In this document: positions 39,201 to 39,769 of the stretch, piece by piece
How the letters are laid out: each line of letters opens with the position of its first letter
How positions within the stretch are numbered: the first letter of the stretch is position 1
Assembly (NCBI RefSeq): GCF_021531665.1
Contig: NZ_JADYUH010000016.1
Location: 1-39,769, forward strand
Source of the DNA: Prevotellamassilia timonensis
Lineage (GTDB): Bacteria; Bacteroidota; Bacteroidia; Bacteroidales; Bacteroidaceae
Direction: 5' to 3'
DNA length: 39,769 nt
Made by a program: the position numbers and the translations under genes
The notes under the pieces: model-generated
Told to the model about the DNA's origin: nothing
The model's database searches: none
What the model saw: only the letters and a program-made list of their open reading frames with translations

Positions 39201-39603
39201 GCTTGCAAGGCACTGCCCAGTCAGGACATGAGCAGCTCATCTTCAAGTCCTTCCATTGCTTGGGGAACAATGGCATACCAGCCTCTTCAGCCATCTTTGC
39301 CAACGATTCATCCAACTGACGGTTGAAGAGTTTGCTCAGCACGACAGGTTGTTCCAGTATCAGTTTGATGAGTTTGTCAATATCCTTCGACGAGAACTCG
39401 GGCAGTTTGATGGTCTCGCTATAGGGCGTGCGACGGCTTCCTTTCACTTTTGCGCTAATGATGTTGCCCAAGAATTTTATCTCCTGCACCATGCCGTTAC
39501 GAGCATATGAAGCGCCACGAGGTAATCGGTTACTATAATCAATATTCTTTAGTGCACCGAGCCATTGCTCGCCCCACCATGTCTTTCCGTATTTTGTTGC
39601 CAT
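36214..39603 (-). CDS. SWIM zinc-finger SNF2-family helicase
   Basis: 1,129 residues. N-terminus GKTWWGEQWLGALKNID and RLPRGASYARNG with VKGSRRTPY is the leader shared by bacterial SWIM proteins. The SWIM zinc finger is C124-x-C126-x6-C133-x-H135. A long helical middle domain follows. The Swi2/Snf2 ATPase is complete: DDMGLGKT (684-691), DEAQNIKN (783-790), MSGTPVEN, and ATDRAYRIGQ (1066-1075, motif VI). Such proteins translocate on double-stranded DNA and remodel protein-DNA complexes or remove RNA polymerase (RapA-like, family knowledge); a role in repair, transcription or defence cannot be chosen from sequence. Nothing is supported in the 166 bases upstream to the window end. Confidence 0.92.
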   Translation of the reverse strand: MATKYGKTWWGEQWLGALKNIDYSNRLPRGASYARNGMVQEIKFLGNIISAKVKGSRRTPYSETIKLPEFSSKDIDKLIKLILEQPVVLSKLFNRQLDESLAKMAEEAGMPLFPKQWKDLKMSCSCPDWAVPCKHLDAVIYKTSMEIDNNPFLVFSLHGVDLMAELEKRGITAADSTEMMEVENTSAVYATMEQMQLRKVPELMPDYTLLSDLALPLSSLLPSSPAFCHNGDFQQAYQRELLYISKVATKVLQDKQKLFEATGGKTLNKREVVSVDDVCPPLLQQLLDINIDFLRDYDDSIVALRSVLICALQLIAHGCVVPQIYYDLVISKGRGRAKAKEEKEYHIIWQPAMIDEATRSIIGRLGQNKELVSKMVTSVVPMLSHESKDELFYGLFFKAECSRFNGIGETNTPGGIRSWLDRYFMQNKHQVTFFIDETDKGFAVNVEADDHPLEDVMTKKAYSSSRMEILRQLAILCDIVDGLDAYINDKGKRSIEFTMQTFPTFLLQVIPAMRLLGVSVIMPKALQTLIHPQISVKLKSKGRDSNGFLSMGDLLDFNWQVAVGNVFLSPEQFDRLLGHASGLLRFKEQYVYVDEAGMSKLQKVLNAPPKIKPGELLQAALCGEYKGAPVELTDEVRELIRQFTSQSVIPLPENINAKLRPYQERGFSWMYRNMKIGFGSIIADDMGLGKTLQVITLLAKMKEEGAMDKKKALVVVPTGLLHNWQAEVKRFAPGLTTGVYHGTARDLKDVVCKNADIILSTYGVVRSDADILKKQKWQVLVIDEAQNIKNSDAAQSKAIRSIPANCYIAMSGTPVENRLSEFWSIIDFTNKGYLGSAKDFSDSYAKPIQKYGDSHVAERFRKVTAPFLMRRLKTDKSIISDLPDKIERNELASLTPEQAALYQETVNKCMAVIESMEGEDSQALFKRQGLILQMMLALKQICNHPTQYLKDNRMDATLSGKTEMLLDMLRSIIDADEKVLIFTQFREMGDLLRHFIRTTLDEEPMFYHGGCSLKQRQEMVDRFQNNRNDRIFILSLKAAGTGLNLTAATHVIHYDLWWNPAVEAQATDRAYRIGQHKNVQVHRFITQNTFEERIDAMIQEKKHLADLTVSTGESWIGKLSNKELHEIFG

Positions 39604-39769
39604 GTTTCAAGTTCTTTTCAAATTCAGCAATACTTCGTTAATTTTCAGTTTATAGATTCAATTATAACATGTTACGTCTTATACACAGCACCTCTAACAG
39701 GAACTTGTACACCTGTCAGACAACCATAAACAACGATTCTTAAAATAGATGGGAATAATAGCCTAAGAG

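Overview
The window is bacterial chromosome from the phylum Bacteroidota, most likely order Bacteroidales and probably Prevotellaceae-like (inference). The evidence is a porT/gldH gene complement typical of that phylum, a SecA of more than 1,100 residues, DUF4105 and PafA-like proteins, a tRNA gene without an encoded CCA end, and repeated -7 boxes of the form TAnnTTTG. No database search was possible, so family names come from motif recognition.

Layout. (1) 1-9,820: AT-richer accessory block on the + strand. It holds two large lipoproteins, three small paralogous lipoproteins interleaved with a DUF2971 protein and a uracil-DNA-glycosylase-like protein, a small coiled-coil protein, and an adjacent pair of membrane proteins. 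The first of the pair is a voltage-gated K+-channel-type protein. The second is a two-helix protein whose pore loop lacks the K+ filter. Both carry the same unrecognised cytoplasmic domain. (2) 9,970-14,450: a truncated IS1634-type transposase and two different Hip kinase loci, a two-gene hipBA type and a three-gene HipBST-like type, with MITE-like repeats between and upstream of them. (3) 14,450-18,800: a gene-poor repeat island with an 81-bp tandem array, a mosaic palindromic module, TCTCTTAG-type simple repeats and a 22-bp array. It also contains one promoter that may drive two very small ORFs. (4) 18,826-35,200: GC-richer core genome. It carries an alpha-L-fucosidase; a probable DUF4105, pseudo-phosphatase and secA operon; a second repeat island; an aldose-epimerase-like gene; tRNA-Pro(GGG); marC; the holB-ricT/PSP1-gldH operon; a 2[4Fe-4S] ferredoxin; porT; and an 11-bp repeat array. 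(5) 35,396-39,603: a second AT-richer block with an acyl-ACP thioesterase and a SWIM/SNF2 helicase. Its edge appears to cut off the start of a small Bacteroidales-type peptide gene.

How the genes fit together. holB, PSP1, gldH, porT, secA and ferredoxin are housekeeping or type IX secretion/gliding envelope functions. The accessory left arm looks like a variable locus in which a lipoprotein/small-protein unit has been duplicated and cargo genes placed between copies, next to two toxin-antitoxin kinases. The best candidate for an undescribed system is the channel pair at 6,732-9,820, possibly working with the lipoproteins upstream.

Starts were moved from the longest possible reading frame to an internal ATG where a signal peptide, overlap or family start supports it. 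Hand-counted coordinates of short sites may be off by one or two bases.
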